A DNA stretch of 64,000 bases from Nocardioides potassii (GCF_021648885.1 NZ_JAKJHZ010000007.1:62001-126000); one strand, 5' to 3'; shown: positions 34,379-43,156, numbered from the stretch's first letter. A program made the numbers and translations. The notes: a model not told the origin generated them from the letters alone.

Positions 34379-34690
34379 ATGCCCGCGCCCCCACTCAAGC
34401 CACCGATCTCAGACGCCGCCGGGGAGTTCGGCCGCCGGGTTCGCGCCCGGCGTCTCGAGTTGGAGATGAGCCAAGAGGACCTGGCGGAGAGCTCCGAACT
34501 CCACTGGAGCTACCTGGGGCAGGTCGAGCGCGGCCAGAACAACCTGACCTTGCACAACATCCTCAAAGTCGCCGCTGCGCTCGACATGGACCCTGGTCGC
34601 CTGATGAAGGGCCTGACGCCGCCCCCTTCGCAGCCGGACGCACCCGCGCGGCGCTCACGCGTCAAGGGCCCTCGGCGCCGCAGCACCTGA
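34379..34690 (+). CDS. Xre-family transcriptional regulator
   Basis: A 103-residue helix-turn-helix protein (105 with the GTG at 34373). RRLELEMSQEDLAESSELHWSY gives helices 2-3 of an Xre domain, and the segment LGQVERGQNNLTLHNIL completes it. The C-terminus is a short basic, proline-rich tail. It is flanked by the shared CGTTAGGACG operator on both sides and probably represses itself and the downstream zinc-ribbon gene. Confidence 0.85.
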   Translation: MPAPPLKPPISDAAGEFGRRVRARRLELEMSQEDLAESSELHWSYLGQVERGQNNLTLHNILKVAAALDMDPGRLMKGLTPPPSQPDAPARRSRVKGPRRRST

Positions 34691-34740
34691 GGGGGCGGCG
34701 GGCGCGTCGCTGCACGCGAGATCGACCGAGGCCCAATAAT

Positions 34741-34764
34741 CGTTAGGACGTTTACCTCTTAACG
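34741..34764 (+). promoter_or_regulatory. Second CGTTAGGACG operator
   Basis: The ten bases CGTTAGGACG (34741-34750) repeat the motif in front of the Xre gene, and CTTAACG at 34758-34764 supplies a partial inverted half (CGTTA/TAACG). It ends 11 bases before the start of the zinc-ribbon gene. Confidence 0.55.
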
Positions 34765-34775
34765 ATGGGTATCTC

Positions 34776-35024
34776 ATGACAACGGCACCTTCATCCCTCG
34801 AGGACCTTCAAGTAGCGCTCAGCCTTGACGGCCCGGATGGTCCGAGAGTGTGCGAGTGGAGGGATCACTACGAGTCGTTGGGAGACCAGGGCAGGACGCG
34901 ACTAAACCTGTGCGTCGATCACCTGCACGCACGCGGGCTGTGCTACTCGTGCGGCCTGTCGGCAGACAGCTTGGTCCGAGACGAGTTCCCGTGGGTGTGC
35001 AACGCCTGCGCACCGAACGCCTGA
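34776..35024 (+). CDS. Small zinc-ribbon hypothetical protein
   Basis: An 82-residue protein with two CxxC pairs, CYSC and CNAC, 17 residues apart near the C-terminus, a typical zinc ribbon. The N-terminal 50 residues are soluble and acidic. An operator-like motif shared with the upstream Xre gene overlaps its promoter. The function is unknown; small zinc ribbons in islands often bind DNA or other proteins. Confidence 0.6.
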   Translation: MTTAPSSLEDLQVALSLDGPDGPRVCEWRDHYESLGDQGRTRLNLCVDHLHARGLCYSCGLSADSLVRDEFPWVCNACAPNA

Positions 35025-35439
35025 CCCGTGCGTCCCATCGACCGCGAGTCGTGACTTCGCCGACCTGCCGGTCGTCAGTCCACGATGGCGGGTGTGCGGG
35101 CCTCTGTTCGGGCCTGCACCTGCGCGCCGGCCGTACCGTGGCAGGGCGGGGCGTCGCGGCCGGGGACACCACGCGCATCGGCGGATCCGGTCGCCGGGAT
35201 GTCGCCTCAGTCGGTGAGCGACCGACACGGCTTCGGCGCTCCACCCGACGAGGCGACGCCCCACCATGAACCCGCCTTGGTGTGGCCGCAGCACCGCCGG
35301 TCTCACGCGCAGTCTCACTGGGGTCGAAATGGCACAGTTTGGTAACGACACGAACTGAGACGAACAGTGCACGTGCATGGCCTCTGACCTGCGAAAACAC
35401 GGGTACACCGTTCGCTTCTGTTCGTCTCGGCCTCGGGAA
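35025..35439. other. Gene-free stretch next to att site (415 bases)
   Basis: No gene, integrase or excisionase was recognised here, although it is the terminal part of the inferred island. Open frames on both strands have no plausible start signals or family likeness. Confidence 0.5.
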
Positions 35440-35489
35440 GCATCTGACTACGGATCAGAAGGTTTGGGGTTCGAATCCCTACAGGCGCG
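35440..35489 (+). mobile_element. 3' fragment of tRNA-Arg(ACG): putative att site
   Basis: The sequence matches the anticodon arm (CTGA-CTACGGA-TCAG, anticodon ACG), variable loop, T arm (GGTTCGAATCC) and 3' acceptor strand (CAGGCGC plus discriminator G) of a tRNA-Arg. The 5' acceptor strand and D arm are absent: the bases before 35440 do not pair with the acceptor end. This is the standard scar where an integrase uses a tRNA 3' end and rebuilds the intact tRNA at the other side of the element. That other end must lie left of the window. Confidence 0.75.
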
Positions 35490-35507
35490 CAGAACGGCTC
35501 AACGAGA

Positions 35508-35543
35508 AGAACCCCACCGGAACGCTTGTCCCGGTGGGGTTCT
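35508..35543 (+). terminator. Strong terminator downstream of tRNA-Arg fragment
   Basis: AGAACCCCACCGG (35508-35520) pairs perfectly with CCGGTGGGGTTCT (35531-35543) over a 10-base loop. It lies 19 bases after the tRNA fragment and is probably the original terminator of the tRNA gene. It also ends the - strand MerR gene side. Confidence 0.75.
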
Positions 35544-35569
35544 CGTCGTTCAGGGTTGGCGACGGGCGG

Positions 35570-36445
35570 CTAGCGCTGCCGCCCGGCCTGGCCCGCGAGT
35601 GCCTCGATGGCACGCGCCCAGAGGCGGTCGGAGTCACGCACCGACGTCTCGACCTCCCCGGCGTCGACCAGCACCCGGTCCACCTCGGGCGGTGCCGCGA
35701 CGCCGGCGCGGCTCGTGATCGCGGTCAGGGCACGTGCGGCCGAGACGACCACCGAGCGACGCGTGCTGAGGAACGTCTCGTAGGTCCGCGGGCCCGACGA
35801 CGAGGGCACCTCCCAGGCGGACAGGAGGACCGCGAAGCCGGGGGCGAGCGCGACGACGCACCACTCGCGCAGCATGGGCGAGTCCGGAGGCAGGTCGACC
35901 AGGACCGGACGTCCGGCGCGGCCGGCTCCCTCCGGGGCCTCCTCGTCGTGGGGCCAGCCGGTGAAGTCCGCCAGCACCACGCACCACGTCGAGGTCCGCG
36001 CGAGCTCCTCCCAGCGCCCGCGGGACCTGTCGAACGCCTGGCCGTCCTGGAAGCCGCCCCACACGACGGTCGGCTCTCCCCGGGCCATCAGCTCGTCCTC
36101 CATCGCGGTGGACAGCGCGACCAGGGTCCGGTGGTCGAGCCGCATGCGTCGCAGCTCAGGGTGCTCGTCGGCCAGCGTGGCGTGCACCGACGCCCGGTCC
36201 GCACCACGCGCCCGGTCGGTGGCGGCCTTGATCGCGACCGCCAGCGTGAGCCCGCGATCGCGGCCGTCGAGGATCTCGCGCACGAGGGAGACGTCGTCGT
36301 CGGTGTAGCGGCGGTGCCCCGCCGACGTCCGGACGCCGATCTCCAGCCCGAAGCGCCGCTCCCAGGCCCGCACCACCTCGGGGGTGAGCCCGGTGCGCTC
36401 GGCCAGGACCCCGATGCCGAAGCGCGCTGCCGACCCGGACGTCAT
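35570..36445 (-). CDS. MerR-type regulator with DICT sensory domain
   Basis: A 291-residue regulator. Residues 8-75 form a MerR winged helix (FGIGVLAERTGLTPEVVRAWERR and SAGHRRYTDDDV). Residues 110-240 form a DICT domain (RTLVALSTAMEDEL, VVWGGFQDG, WCVVLADF), a fold predicted to take part in light responses. The ATG at 36445 gives the usual MerR start; an upstream GTG would add eight residues. It diverges from the sunscreen operon, making it the prime candidate for its regulator. A homologous C-terminus lies at the right end of the window. Confidence 0.85.
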   Translation of the reverse strand: MTSGSAARFGIGVLAERTGLTPEVVRAWERRFGLEIGVRTSAGHRRYTDDDVSLVREILDGRDRGLTLAVAIKAATDRARGADRASVHATLADEHPELRRMRLDHRTLVALSTAMEDELMARGEPTVVWGGFQDGQAFDRSRGRWEELARTSTWCVVLADFTGWPHDEEAPEGAGRAGRPVLVDLPPDSPMLREWCVVALAPGFAVLLSAWEVPSSSGPRTYETFLSTRRSVVVSAARALTAITSRAGVAAPPEVDRVLVDAGEVETSVRDSDRLWARAIEALAGQAGRQR

Positions 36446-36576
36446 GGTGGTCCACCGCCTCCCAGGCACGGCCTTCGTCCGGCTCTGGACGACGAGGACA
36501 GGGTACGCAGCATCGCGCCGGGTGACCGCCTCGACGAGCAGGTCACCCCAAGGGGTCAGGTGCAGGGGATCGGCCC

Positions 36577-36605
36577 TTGTCCGGCCCCGGTGACGCCGTT
36601 ATACA
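36577..36605 (+). promoter_or_regulatory. Putative promoter of the sunscreen operon
   Basis: TTGTCC (36577-36582), 17 bases, TATACA (36600-36605) in the 242-base region between the MerR-DICT gene and the HAD gene. The -10 box overlaps a partial palindrome (GTATACACGTCGTAC-like) where a MerR protein could act. Confidence 0.5.
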
Positions 36606-36687
36606 CGTCGTACAGGTTCTTGTTCGGATTCTCCGCCGCCGTCGGCGGCTCGGACGAACGGGACGTCGACTACAGAGAGGCACCGCC

Positions 36688-37338
36688 TTGACCGCCATCC
36701 TGTTCGGCTCGATCAGCACGCTCGCCGACACCTCCGAGATCCAGCGCGACGCCTTCAACCAGGCGTTCGCCGAGCACGGCCTCGACTGGACGTGGGACCG
36801 GGAGACCTACGCCGGTCTCCTCGACTCCAACGGAGGCCGCGACCGTGTCGCGTCCTACGCCGCGGAGCGCGGGGAGGACGTCGACGCCGACGCCGTCCAC
36901 GCCACCAAGTCGCGCATCTACCAGGAGACCCTCCGCTCGACCGACGTCTCGCCGCGCGAGGGCGTCGCCGAGACGATGCGGGCCGCCAAGGACGAGGGCC
37001 ACCAGCTCGGCCTGGTGACCACGACGTCGGCCGACAACCTCGCCGCGCTGCGCGACGCCCTGAGCGGCAAGGTCGACTTCGACGACTTCGGCGTGGTCGT
37101 CGACCAGTCCCAGGTGTCCGAGCGCAAGCCGGACCCCGAGGCGTACACGGTCGCCCTGCGGACCCTCGGGGTGCCCGCCGACGACGCCGTCGCCATCGAG
37201 GACAACCTCGGCGGTGTCGAGTCCGCACGTGCCGCCGGCGTCGAGGTGGTCGCCTTCCCCAACGGCAACACGGTGGACCACGACTTCGGGCCCACCCGCC
37301 GGGTTGAGTCGGTGAGCCTGGAGGACCTGCGCGCATGA
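36688..37338 (+). CDS. HAD-fold protein lacking the catalytic aspartate
   Basis: A 216-residue protein of the HAD phosphatase fold (CbbY/Gph-like): cap region at about 15-85, motif II (VTTTSADN), motif III lysine in [10 protein letters not shown], and motif IV (AIEDNLGG). Motif I, normally FDxDGT, reads [11 protein letters not shown], so both aspartates including the nucleophile are missing. The TTG start at 36688 is supported by GAGAGG 7 bases upstream. Its stop overlaps the start of mysA (ATGA). It is the first gene of the sunscreen operon; a structural or sensing role is more likely than catalysis. Confidence 0.8.
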   Translation: MTAILFGSISTLADTSEIQRDAFNQAFAEHGLDWTWDRETYAGLLDSNGGRDRVASYAAERGEDVDADAVHATKSRIYQETLRSTDVSPREGVAETMRAAKDEGHQLGLVTTTSADNLAALRDALSGKVDFDDFGVVVDQSQVSERKPDPEAYTVALRTLGVPADDAVAIEDNLGGVESARAAGVEVVAFPNGNTVDHDFGPTRRVESVSLEDLRA

Positions 37339-38561
37339 GCGAGATCCTCGACCGGCCCCTCGCCCGCCTGACGGCGACGCCGACGAGCTTCCACGTCGAG
37401 GCCTACGAGAAGATCGACTACACCCTCGACTACGTCGACGGGGTCTTCGACCTGGGCAACCCGCAGCTCGCGTCCGCGTTCGCCGGCCAGGAGCGGTGCC
37501 TCATGGTCATCGACGAGAACGTGCTGCGACTCCACAGGTCCGCTGCCGAGGAGTACTTCGCCCACCACGGCATCGAGCTCGACGTCGTGCCGGTGCGCAT
37601 CGCGGAGACCGCGAAGTCGCTGCGCACGCTCGAGGAGATCGTGGACGCGTTCGCCGCGTCCGGGCTCAACCGCAAGGACCGCGTCCTCGTCGTCGGCGGC
37701 GGGCTCACCACCGACGTCGCCGGCTTCGCGTGCGCGTCCTACAAGCGCAGCACGGACTACGTCCGCATCCCCACCACCCTCATCGGCCTGATCGACGCCA
37801 GCGTCTCGATCAAGGTGGGGGCCAACCACGGCAAGCACAAGAACCGGCTCGGCGCCTACCACGCCAGCAAGCAGGTGCTGCTCGACTTCTCGATGCTGCG
37901 CACGCTCCCGGTGGACCAGGTCCGCAACGGCATCGCCGAGATCATCAAGATCGCGGTGGTCGCCCACGGCGGCATCTTCGACCAGCTCGAGAAGTACGCC
38001 GAGGAGCTGCTGACCACTTCCTTCGGCCAGGCCGAGGGCGCCGAGCACCTGCGCGAGGTGGCGGACTCGATCACCTACGACGCCATCCGGACCATGCTCG
38101 AGCTCGAGGTGCCCAACCTCCACGAGCTCGACCTCGACCGGGTGATCGCGTACGGCCACACCTGGAGCCCGACCCTCGAGCTCGCCCCCGACCCCCCGCT
38201 GTTCCACGGCCACGCCATCAGCGTGGACATGGCCTACTCGGCGACCGTCGCCGCCCACCGCGGTCTCATCTCCGAGGGTGACCGCGACCGGATCCACGGT
38301 CTCTTCAGCTCGGTCGGTCTCGCGATCGACAACCCGCTCTTCACCGCCGACCTGGTCCGGCGGGCGACGGACTCGATCCTCCAGACCCGGGACGGGCTGC
38401 TGCGCGCGGCCGTGCCGGGCCCGATCGGCACCTGCCACTTCCTCAACGACCTGACCGCGGACGAGCTGGCCGAGCTGCTCACGGTCCACAAGGAGCTGGC
38501 CTCCGGCTACCCGCGCGGCGGCGAGGGCGTGGAGCAGTACACGGCCCCCGAGGTCCGGTGA
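37335..38561 (+). CDS. mysA: Sedoheptulose-7-phosphate cyclase (desmethyl-4-deoxygadusol synthase type)
   Basis: A 408-residue enzyme of the dehydroquinate-synthase superfamily that cyclises sedoheptulose 7-phosphate with NAD+ and zinc. Visible are [45 protein letters not shown] and the metal-site region GHTWSPTLE with [15 protein letters not shown]. The neighbours (O-methyltransferase, MysC-like ATP-grasp) show it is the 2-demethyl-4-deoxygadusol synthase of mycosporine synthesis rather than a valiolone synthase. Start and stop overlap both neighbours (ATGA and GTGA). Confidence 0.9.
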   Translation: MSEILDRPLARLTATPTSFHVEAYEKIDYTLDYVDGVFDLGNPQLASAFAGQERCLMVIDENVLRLHRSAAEEYFAHHGIELDVVPVRIAETAKSLRTLEEIVDAFAASGLNRKDRVLVVGGGLTTDVAGFACASYKRSTDYVRIPTTLIGLIDASVSIKVGANHGKHKNRLGAYHASKQVLLDFSMLRTLPVDQVRNGIAEIIKIAVVAHGGIFDQLEKYAEELLTTSFGQAEGAEHLREVADSITYDAIRTMLELEVPNLHELDLDRVIAYGHTWSPTLELAPDPPLFHGHAISVDMAYSATVAAHRGLISEGDRDRIHGLFSSVGLAIDNPLFTADLVRRATDSILQTRDGLLRAAVPGPIGTCHFLNDLTADELAELLTVHKELASGYPRGGEGVEQYTAPEVR

Positions 38562-39391
38562 GCAGCGCCCACGACCAGGCCACGCGATCCCCACGGCCGG
38601 TGACGCCCGTGGGGATCGCGGGCGCGCTGCTCGACTCGGTCGTGCGCCGGCTGGACGCGGGCGAGGAGGTGGGCGAGGACCTGATGGGTGACCTGTCCCG
38701 CGCACGGGACCTCGTCCGCGGTCTCGACGACTACGTGGCCCGCAGCACGACCGCACCCACCGCCGACCTCGTCGAGCTCGAGCGTCGTACGCGGCATGAG
38801 CCGTGGACCGACTCCCCCGGTCCGCTCGAGCAGGAGATGCTGAGCGGCGCGGTGGAGGGCGCGTTCCTGCGGATGCTGGTCGCCGCCACCGGCGCCGTCG
38901 ACGTCCTCGAGATCGGCATGTTCACCGGGTACTCGGCGCTCGCCATGGCCCAGGCCCTGCCCGACGGTGGCCGGGTGGTGGCGTGCGAGATCGACGACCG
39001 CGCGGCCGAGATCGCCCGCTCCGCGTTCGCGCAGGCGCGCGGCGGCGACCGGGTCGACGTCCGGGTGGGCCCGGCAGCAACGACCCTCCGCGACCTCGCC
39101 TCGAACGGCGACCGCTTCGACCTGGTCTTCCTCGACGCCGACAAGCCCGGGTACGACGGCTACGTGCGCGACCTGCTCGACCTCGACCTGCTGGCCGAGG
39201 ACGGGCTGCTCTGCATCGACAACACCCTCATGCAGGGCGAGCCCTGGGCGGCCGGTCCGGGCGGGGCGTCGGCCAACGGTGTCGCCATCACCACCTTCAA
39301 CCTCGCCCTGGCGGCCGACGAGCGGGTGGAGCAGGTCCTGGTGCCGCTGCGCGACGGGGTGACCCTCGCCCGCCGGGTCCGGCGCCCGTGA
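38558..39391 (+). CDS. mysB: SAM-dependent O-methyltransferase of mycosporine synthesis
   Basis: A 277-residue class I methyltransferase of the caffeoyl-CoA type. [46 protein letters not shown] and [10 protein letters not shown] closely follow cyanobacterial MysB. It methylates the cyclase product to 4-deoxygadusol. GTG start at 38558 overlaps the mysA stop (GTGA). Confidence 0.9.
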   Translation: MSSAHDQATRSPRPVTPVGIAGALLDSVVRRLDAGEEVGEDLMGDLSRARDLVRGLDDYVARSTTAPTADLVELERRTRHEPWTDSPGPLEQEMLSGAVEGAFLRMLVAATGAVDVLEIGMFTGYSALAMAQALPDGGRVVACEIDDRAAEIARSAFAQARGGDRVDVRVGPAATTLRDLASNGDRFDLVFLDADKPGYDGYVRDLLDLDLLAEDGLLCIDNTLMQGEPWAAGPGGASANGVAITTFNLALAADERVEQVLVPLRDGVTLARRVRRP

Positions 39392-40698
39392 GGCCGGCGC
39401 TGCGCGAGCGTGCGCGGTCGGTCGCGGCCATCGGTCTGCTGGAGGCGACGCTGCCCCTCAACCTGCTCCTCGTCGGCGCCGCGGTCGCCCGCCGCGGTCC
39501 GCACGCCCGCCAGGCGTCGCCGCGACCTCGGACCGTGCTGCTCAGCGGCGGCAAGATGACCAAGTCACTCGTCCTGGCCCGGCTCCTGCACGCCGCCGGC
39601 CACCGCGTCGTGCTGGTGGAGACCGCCCGCTACCGGTGGACCGCACACCGCTTCTCCCGCGCGGTCGCGGCCTTCCACGTGGTCCCCGACCCGGGCACGC
39701 CGGCGTACGTCGACGCTGTCGAGCGCGTCGTCCGGGCCGAGGGAGTGGACGTGTGGATCCCGGTGTCCAGCCCCGCGTCGAGCGTGCCCGAGGCCGAGGC
39801 CGCAGCACGGCTCGGCGACCTCTGCGAGGTCGTCCACCTCGACACCGAGACCCTCCGCCGCGTCGACGACAAGCACGCCTTCGCCGAGATGGCGGCCGCC
39901 ATCGACCTGCCCGTCCCGCGGACGCACCGGATCACCGATCCCCAGCAGGTCCTCGACTTCGACTTCTCGGCGCACCCCGGCCCGTGGGTGCTCAAGAGCA
40001 TCCCCTACGACCCGGTGCTGCGGCTCGACCTCACGCCGCTGCCACGTCCGACGGCCGAGGAGACGGCGGACTTCGTCCGCGGCCTGCCGATCTCCGCGGA
40101 GCACCCCTTCATCCTGCAGGAGCTGCTGGAGGGCACCGAGTGGTGCACCCATGGGACGGCGCGGGGAGGCAGGCTGCAGGTGTACGTCTGCTGCCGCTCG
40201 TCCGCGTGGCAGCTCACCTACGAGCACGTCGAGCACGCGGGCGTGCGCGCGTGGGTCGAGCGGTTCGTGTCGGACTACGGACTGACCGGCCAGGTCTCGT
40301 TCGACTTCATCGAGGGAGCCGACGGCGTGGTTCGCGCCATCGAGTGCAACCCGCGCGCGCACTCGGCGATCACCCTGCTGGCCGGACGGCCCGAGGTGGC
40401 GGCCGCGTACCTCGAGGACGACGCCCCGCCGGTCGAGCCTGCGGTCGGCGGCGCACCGACGTACTGGCTCCACCACGAGCTGTGGCAGTCCGTCCGGCAC
40501 CCGGCCAGTGCGCCCGGCCGCCTGCGCACCGTGCTCCGCGGCGACGAGTCCGTCCTCGACGGCCACGACCCGTTGCCGTTCCTCCTGCTGCACCACCTCC
40601 ACCTGCCGTCGCTGCTGTGGCAGAACCTGCGTCGCGGCCGACCCTGGCTCAAGATCGACGTCAACATCGGCAAGCTCGTCGAGCCGGCGGGGGACTGA
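39388..40698 (+). CDS. mysC: ATP-grasp enzyme, mycosporine-glycine synthase
   Basis: A 436-residue ATP-grasp ligase. After a hydrophobic N-terminus come TVLLSGGKMTKSLVLARLLHAAGH and VDVWIPVSSPASS, typical of MysC, then the ATP-grasp core (PWVLKSIPYDP, FILQELLEGTEW, SFDFIEGADG, IECNPRAHS). It activates 4-deoxygadusol and adds glycine to give mycosporine-glycine. GTG start at 39388 overlaps the mysB stop (GTGA). Confidence 0.9.
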   Translation: MRPALRERARSVAAIGLLEATLPLNLLLVGAAVARRGPHARQASPRPRTVLLSGGKMTKSLVLARLLHAAGHRVVLVETARYRWTAHRFSRAVAAFHVVPDPGTPAYVDAVERVVRAEGVDVWIPVSSPASSVPEAEAAARLGDLCEVVHLDTETLRRVDDKHAFAEMAAAIDLPVPRTHRITDPQQVLDFDFSAHPGPWVLKSIPYDPVLRLDLTPLPRPTAEETADFVRGLPISAEHPFILQELLEGTEWCTHGTARGGRLQVYVCCRSSAWQLTYEHVEHAGVRAWVERFVSDYGLTGQVSFDFIEGADGVVRAIECNPRAHSAITLLAGRPEVAAAYLEDDAPPVEPAVGGAPTYWLHHELWQSVRHPASAPGRLRTVLRGDESVLDGHDPLPFLLLHHLHLPSLLWQNLRRGRPWLKIDVNIGKLVEPAGD

Positions 40699-40699
40699 C

Positions 40700-41809
40700 G
40701 TGCGGCTGCTGCACCTGACCGGCTCCGCCGTCGACCCTCTCCTGGACGACGTCTCGCGCCTCTACGCCCGCGGCTGCCTCGACGCCGTCGGCACCCTCGA
40801 GGGCCTCGAGCACGTCGTCGCGCACGTGTCGCCGGGCGGCGCCTGGCGGTTCCCCGCCGCCCTCGACGACGCCTCCCTGGCGCAGGCACCTGCACTGGAC
40901 CTGGGACAGGCGGTGGACCGGCTCGCGACGCTCGGCATCGACGCCGCACTCCCCCAGATGTTCTGCCGCCCCGGGATGACCACCTACCGCGGGCTGCTCG
41001 AGCTGCTCGACATCCCCTACGTCGGCAACCGGCCGGACACGATGGCGCTGGGGGCCGACAAGCCGCGCGCCTCCGCCGTGGTGAAGGCCGCGGGCGTCGC
41101 CGTCCCGGACTCGCAGGTGGTGCTCGCCGGCGCCTCCGTCGAGACGCTCGCGATCGACCTCCCGGTGGTCGTCAAGCCGGCCGACTCCGACAACTCCCTC
41201 GGCGTCCGGCTCGTGCGGGCCGCCGCCGAGTGGGACGACGCGGTGCGCGAAGCGGCGCAGCACGCGACAGGCGGCCGGGTGCTGGTGGAGTCCTACGTCG
41301 AGCTCGGACACGAGGTCCGGTGCGGTGTGGTGCAGCACGGCGACACGCTGCGGTGCCTGCCCCTGGAGGAGTACGCCGTCGACGCCGAGCACAAGCCCGT
41401 GCGGGACCACGACGACAAGCTGCGCCGCGACGACGCGGGCGACCTCGGCCTGGTGGCCAAGGACGCCGACCACGCGTGGGTGCTCGACCCCGACGACCCG
41501 GCCACCGCGGGGATGACCCGGGCGGTCCAGGACGCGGCCCTGCTCGCCTACGACGCCCTCGGCTGCCGCCACCACGGGTTGTTCGACTTCCGGGTCGACC
41601 CCGGCGGGACGCCGTACTTCCTCGAGGCCTCGCTCTACTGCTCCTTCGCCCCGTCGTCGGTCGTGGTCACGATGGCGCGGGCCGCGGGGCTGGCGCTCCC
41701 CGACCTGCTCACCAGCTCGCTGGCGCTCGTGGCGACTCCTCCGGGGACTCCCGGACCCGACCAGCACCTCGCCCCCGCGACCCCTCCACGGAAGGACCCG
41801 ACCCGATGA
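40700..41809 (+). CDS. mysD: D-Ala-D-Ala ligase-like enzyme of mycosporine synthesis
   Basis: A 369-residue ATP-grasp protein of the D-Ala-D-Ala ligase family: YVGNRPDTMALGADKP, LPVVVKPADSDNSLGV, VLVESYVELGHEVRCGV and DFRVDPGGTPYFLEAS. In mycosporine clusters this enzyme attaches a second amino acid (serine, threonine or similar) to mycosporine-glycine, giving shinorine- or porphyra-type products. GTG start at 40700, one base after mysC; its stop overlaps the oxygenase start (ATGA). Confidence 0.9.
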   Translation: MRLLHLTGSAVDPLLDDVSRLYARGCLDAVGTLEGLEHVVAHVSPGGAWRFPAALDDASLAQAPALDLGQAVDRLATLGIDAALPQMFCRPGMTTYRGLLELLDIPYVGNRPDTMALGADKPRASAVVKAAGVAVPDSQVVLAGASVETLAIDLPVVVKPADSDNSLGVRLVRAAAEWDDAVREAAQHATGGRVLVESYVELGHEVRCGVVQHGDTLRCLPLEEYAVDAEHKPVRDHDDKLRRDDAGDLGLVAKDADHAWVLDPDDPATAGMTRAVQDAALLAYDALGCRHHGLFDFRVDPGGTPYFLEASLYCSFAPSSVVVTMARAAGLALPDLLTSSLALVATPPGTPGPDQHLAPATPPRKDPTR

Positions 41810-42591
41810 GGACCGACCTGCTCCACCCGGCCGGCGTACGGATCACCGGCATCCGCATCGCCGACGACCCGACCGCCCTGGCAGGCGTGCTGCCCGGCCT
41901 GCTCGCGGACCACGGGTTCGCGGTGCTGCCCGACCAGCCGCTCGACGACGACGAGTTCCTGGCGTTCCTGAAGGGGTTCGGCGACCTGACCTTCACGGCC
42001 GGCGAGGAGCACCTCGAGGGGCACCCCGACCTCAACGTCATCAGCAACGTCGGCCGGTGGGGCACCGACGCTCCGCCGAGGAGCTCGTTCCACGTGGACA
42101 CCAGCTACGTCGCGCAGCCACCGGCGTACACCGCACTGAGGGCGGTGACCGTGCCCGCGCAGGGCGGCGCCACCCAGTTCACCGACCAGTACCACGCCGC
42201 CGACACGCTCCCCGACGACCTGCGCAGCCGCGTGGAGGGCCGCACCATCACGCACGTCGTGACGGGTGTCGACCCGGTCGAGGGCGAGTCGTCCGCCGAC
42301 CACCCCGTGCTGCGGCCGCACCCGCTGACCGGCCGCACGGCGCTCTTCCTCACCACCCCGGCGAGGTGCGCCGCGGTCAGCGGGCTCGACCCGGAGGAGT
42401 CCGAGGAGCTGGTCCGCCTCCTGTTCGAGCACTCGACCGCTCCGGACAACGTGGTGTCGCACCGGTGGGCCCCCGACGACCTCGTGATCTGGGACAACGC
42501 CGCCGTGATGCACCGCGGGGACCACGACGGCGTGGTCGGCGATCGCGTGATGCACCGCGGCATGGTGCGAGCACACCCCACGGCCGGCTGA
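41806..42591 (+). CDS. mysH: Fe(II)/2-oxoglutarate oxygenase, MysH-like
   Basis: A 261-residue TauD-family oxygenase. The iron triad is seen as H-x-D in FHVDTSY and the distal histidine in NAAVMHRGDH, with the 2-oxoglutarate arginine in HRGMVRAH. As the last gene of a mys operon it matches MysH, which turns disubstituted mycosporines into palythine-type products. The ATG at 41806 overlaps the mysD stop. Confidence 0.85.
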   Translation: MRTDLLHPAGVRITGIRIADDPTALAGVLPGLLADHGFAVLPDQPLDDDEFLAFLKGFGDLTFTAGEEHLEGHPDLNVISNVGRWGTDAPPRSSFHVDTSYVAQPPAYTALRAVTVPAQGGATQFTDQYHAADTLPDDLRSRVEGRTITHVVTGVDPVEGESSADHPVLRPHPLTGRTALFLTTPARCAAVSGLDPEESEELVRLLFEHSTAPDNVVSHRWAPDDLVIWDNAAVMHRGDHDGVVGDRVMHRGMVRAHPTAG

Positions 42592-42613
42592 GGACTCCGC
42601 CTAGGCTCTGCCC

Positions 42614-43150
42614 GTGCCGATCGACGACGCCACCCGTCCGCGCGTGGCGGGTTCCATCGAGCTGACGCCCGGCCAGAAGGTCGGCGGTCTCCACCTGAGA
42701 CAGATCCACGACCACTTCCGCCAGCAGCTCGAGACGATGACCCGGGCGGTCGAGGCGGTCCGCGACGGGACCGGCGAGCTCGACGCCGTACGAGCCGGGG
42801 TGCACGGCCTCGCTCCGGCACTGACCGCGCAGCAGGCGGCCGGGCTCTGCCGGCAGGTGTGCACGATGCTGACGATGCACCACTCGATCGAGGACCAGGC
42901 GATGTTCCCGGCGGTCGCGACGCTCGAGGACTACGCCCCGGTCGCGGCGCGGCTGGCCGAGGAGCACCTGGTCATCCACGACCACCTCGAGAAGGTCGAC
43001 GGCCTCGCCGTCGCGTCGTACTCCGACTCCTCGCGCATCGCCGACCTGGTCGAGGCGGTCGCCGAGCTCCGGTCCGACCTGGAGTCGCACTTCACCTACG
43101 AGGAGACCGAGATGGCCGAGCCCCTCGGCCTGCTCGGGCTCGGCGTCTAG
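42614..43150 (+). CDS. Hemerythrin HHE-domain protein
   Basis: A 178-residue protein with one HHE cation-binding domain: histidines in LRQIHDHFR, MHHSIEDQAMFP, EEHLVIHDHLE and SHFTYEE form the di-iron set. It could bind oxygen or nitric oxide, or serve iron handling. It starts at GTG 42614, 22 bases after the oxygenase, so it may be the seventh gene of the operon; a link to the iron-dependent oxygenase is speculative. Confidence 0.85.
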   Translation: MPIDDATRPRVAGSIELTPGQKVGGLHLRQIHDHFRQQLETMTRAVEAVRDGTGELDAVRAGVHGLAPALTAQQAAGLCRQVCTMLTMHHSIEDQAMFPAVATLEDYAPVAARLAEEHLVIHDHLEKVDGLAVASYSDSSRIADLVEAVAELRSDLESHFTYEETEMAEPLGLLGLGV

Positions 43151-43156
43151 GGCGAG

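Noticed and set aside
1-35439. Insertion sequences or an integrase in the island
   Set aside because: No transposase (DDE, HUH) or tyrosine/serine recombinase was recognised in any frame; if present they lie outside the window.
35440-35489. Functional tRNA-Arg gene
   Set aside because: The 5' acceptor strand and D arm are missing, so no cloverleaf can form.
37335-38561. 3-dehydroquinate synthase (aroB) or valiolone synthase
   Set aside because: The neighbouring MysB-, MysC- and MysD-like genes and the cyclase motifs fit mycosporine synthesis; aro genes are absent.
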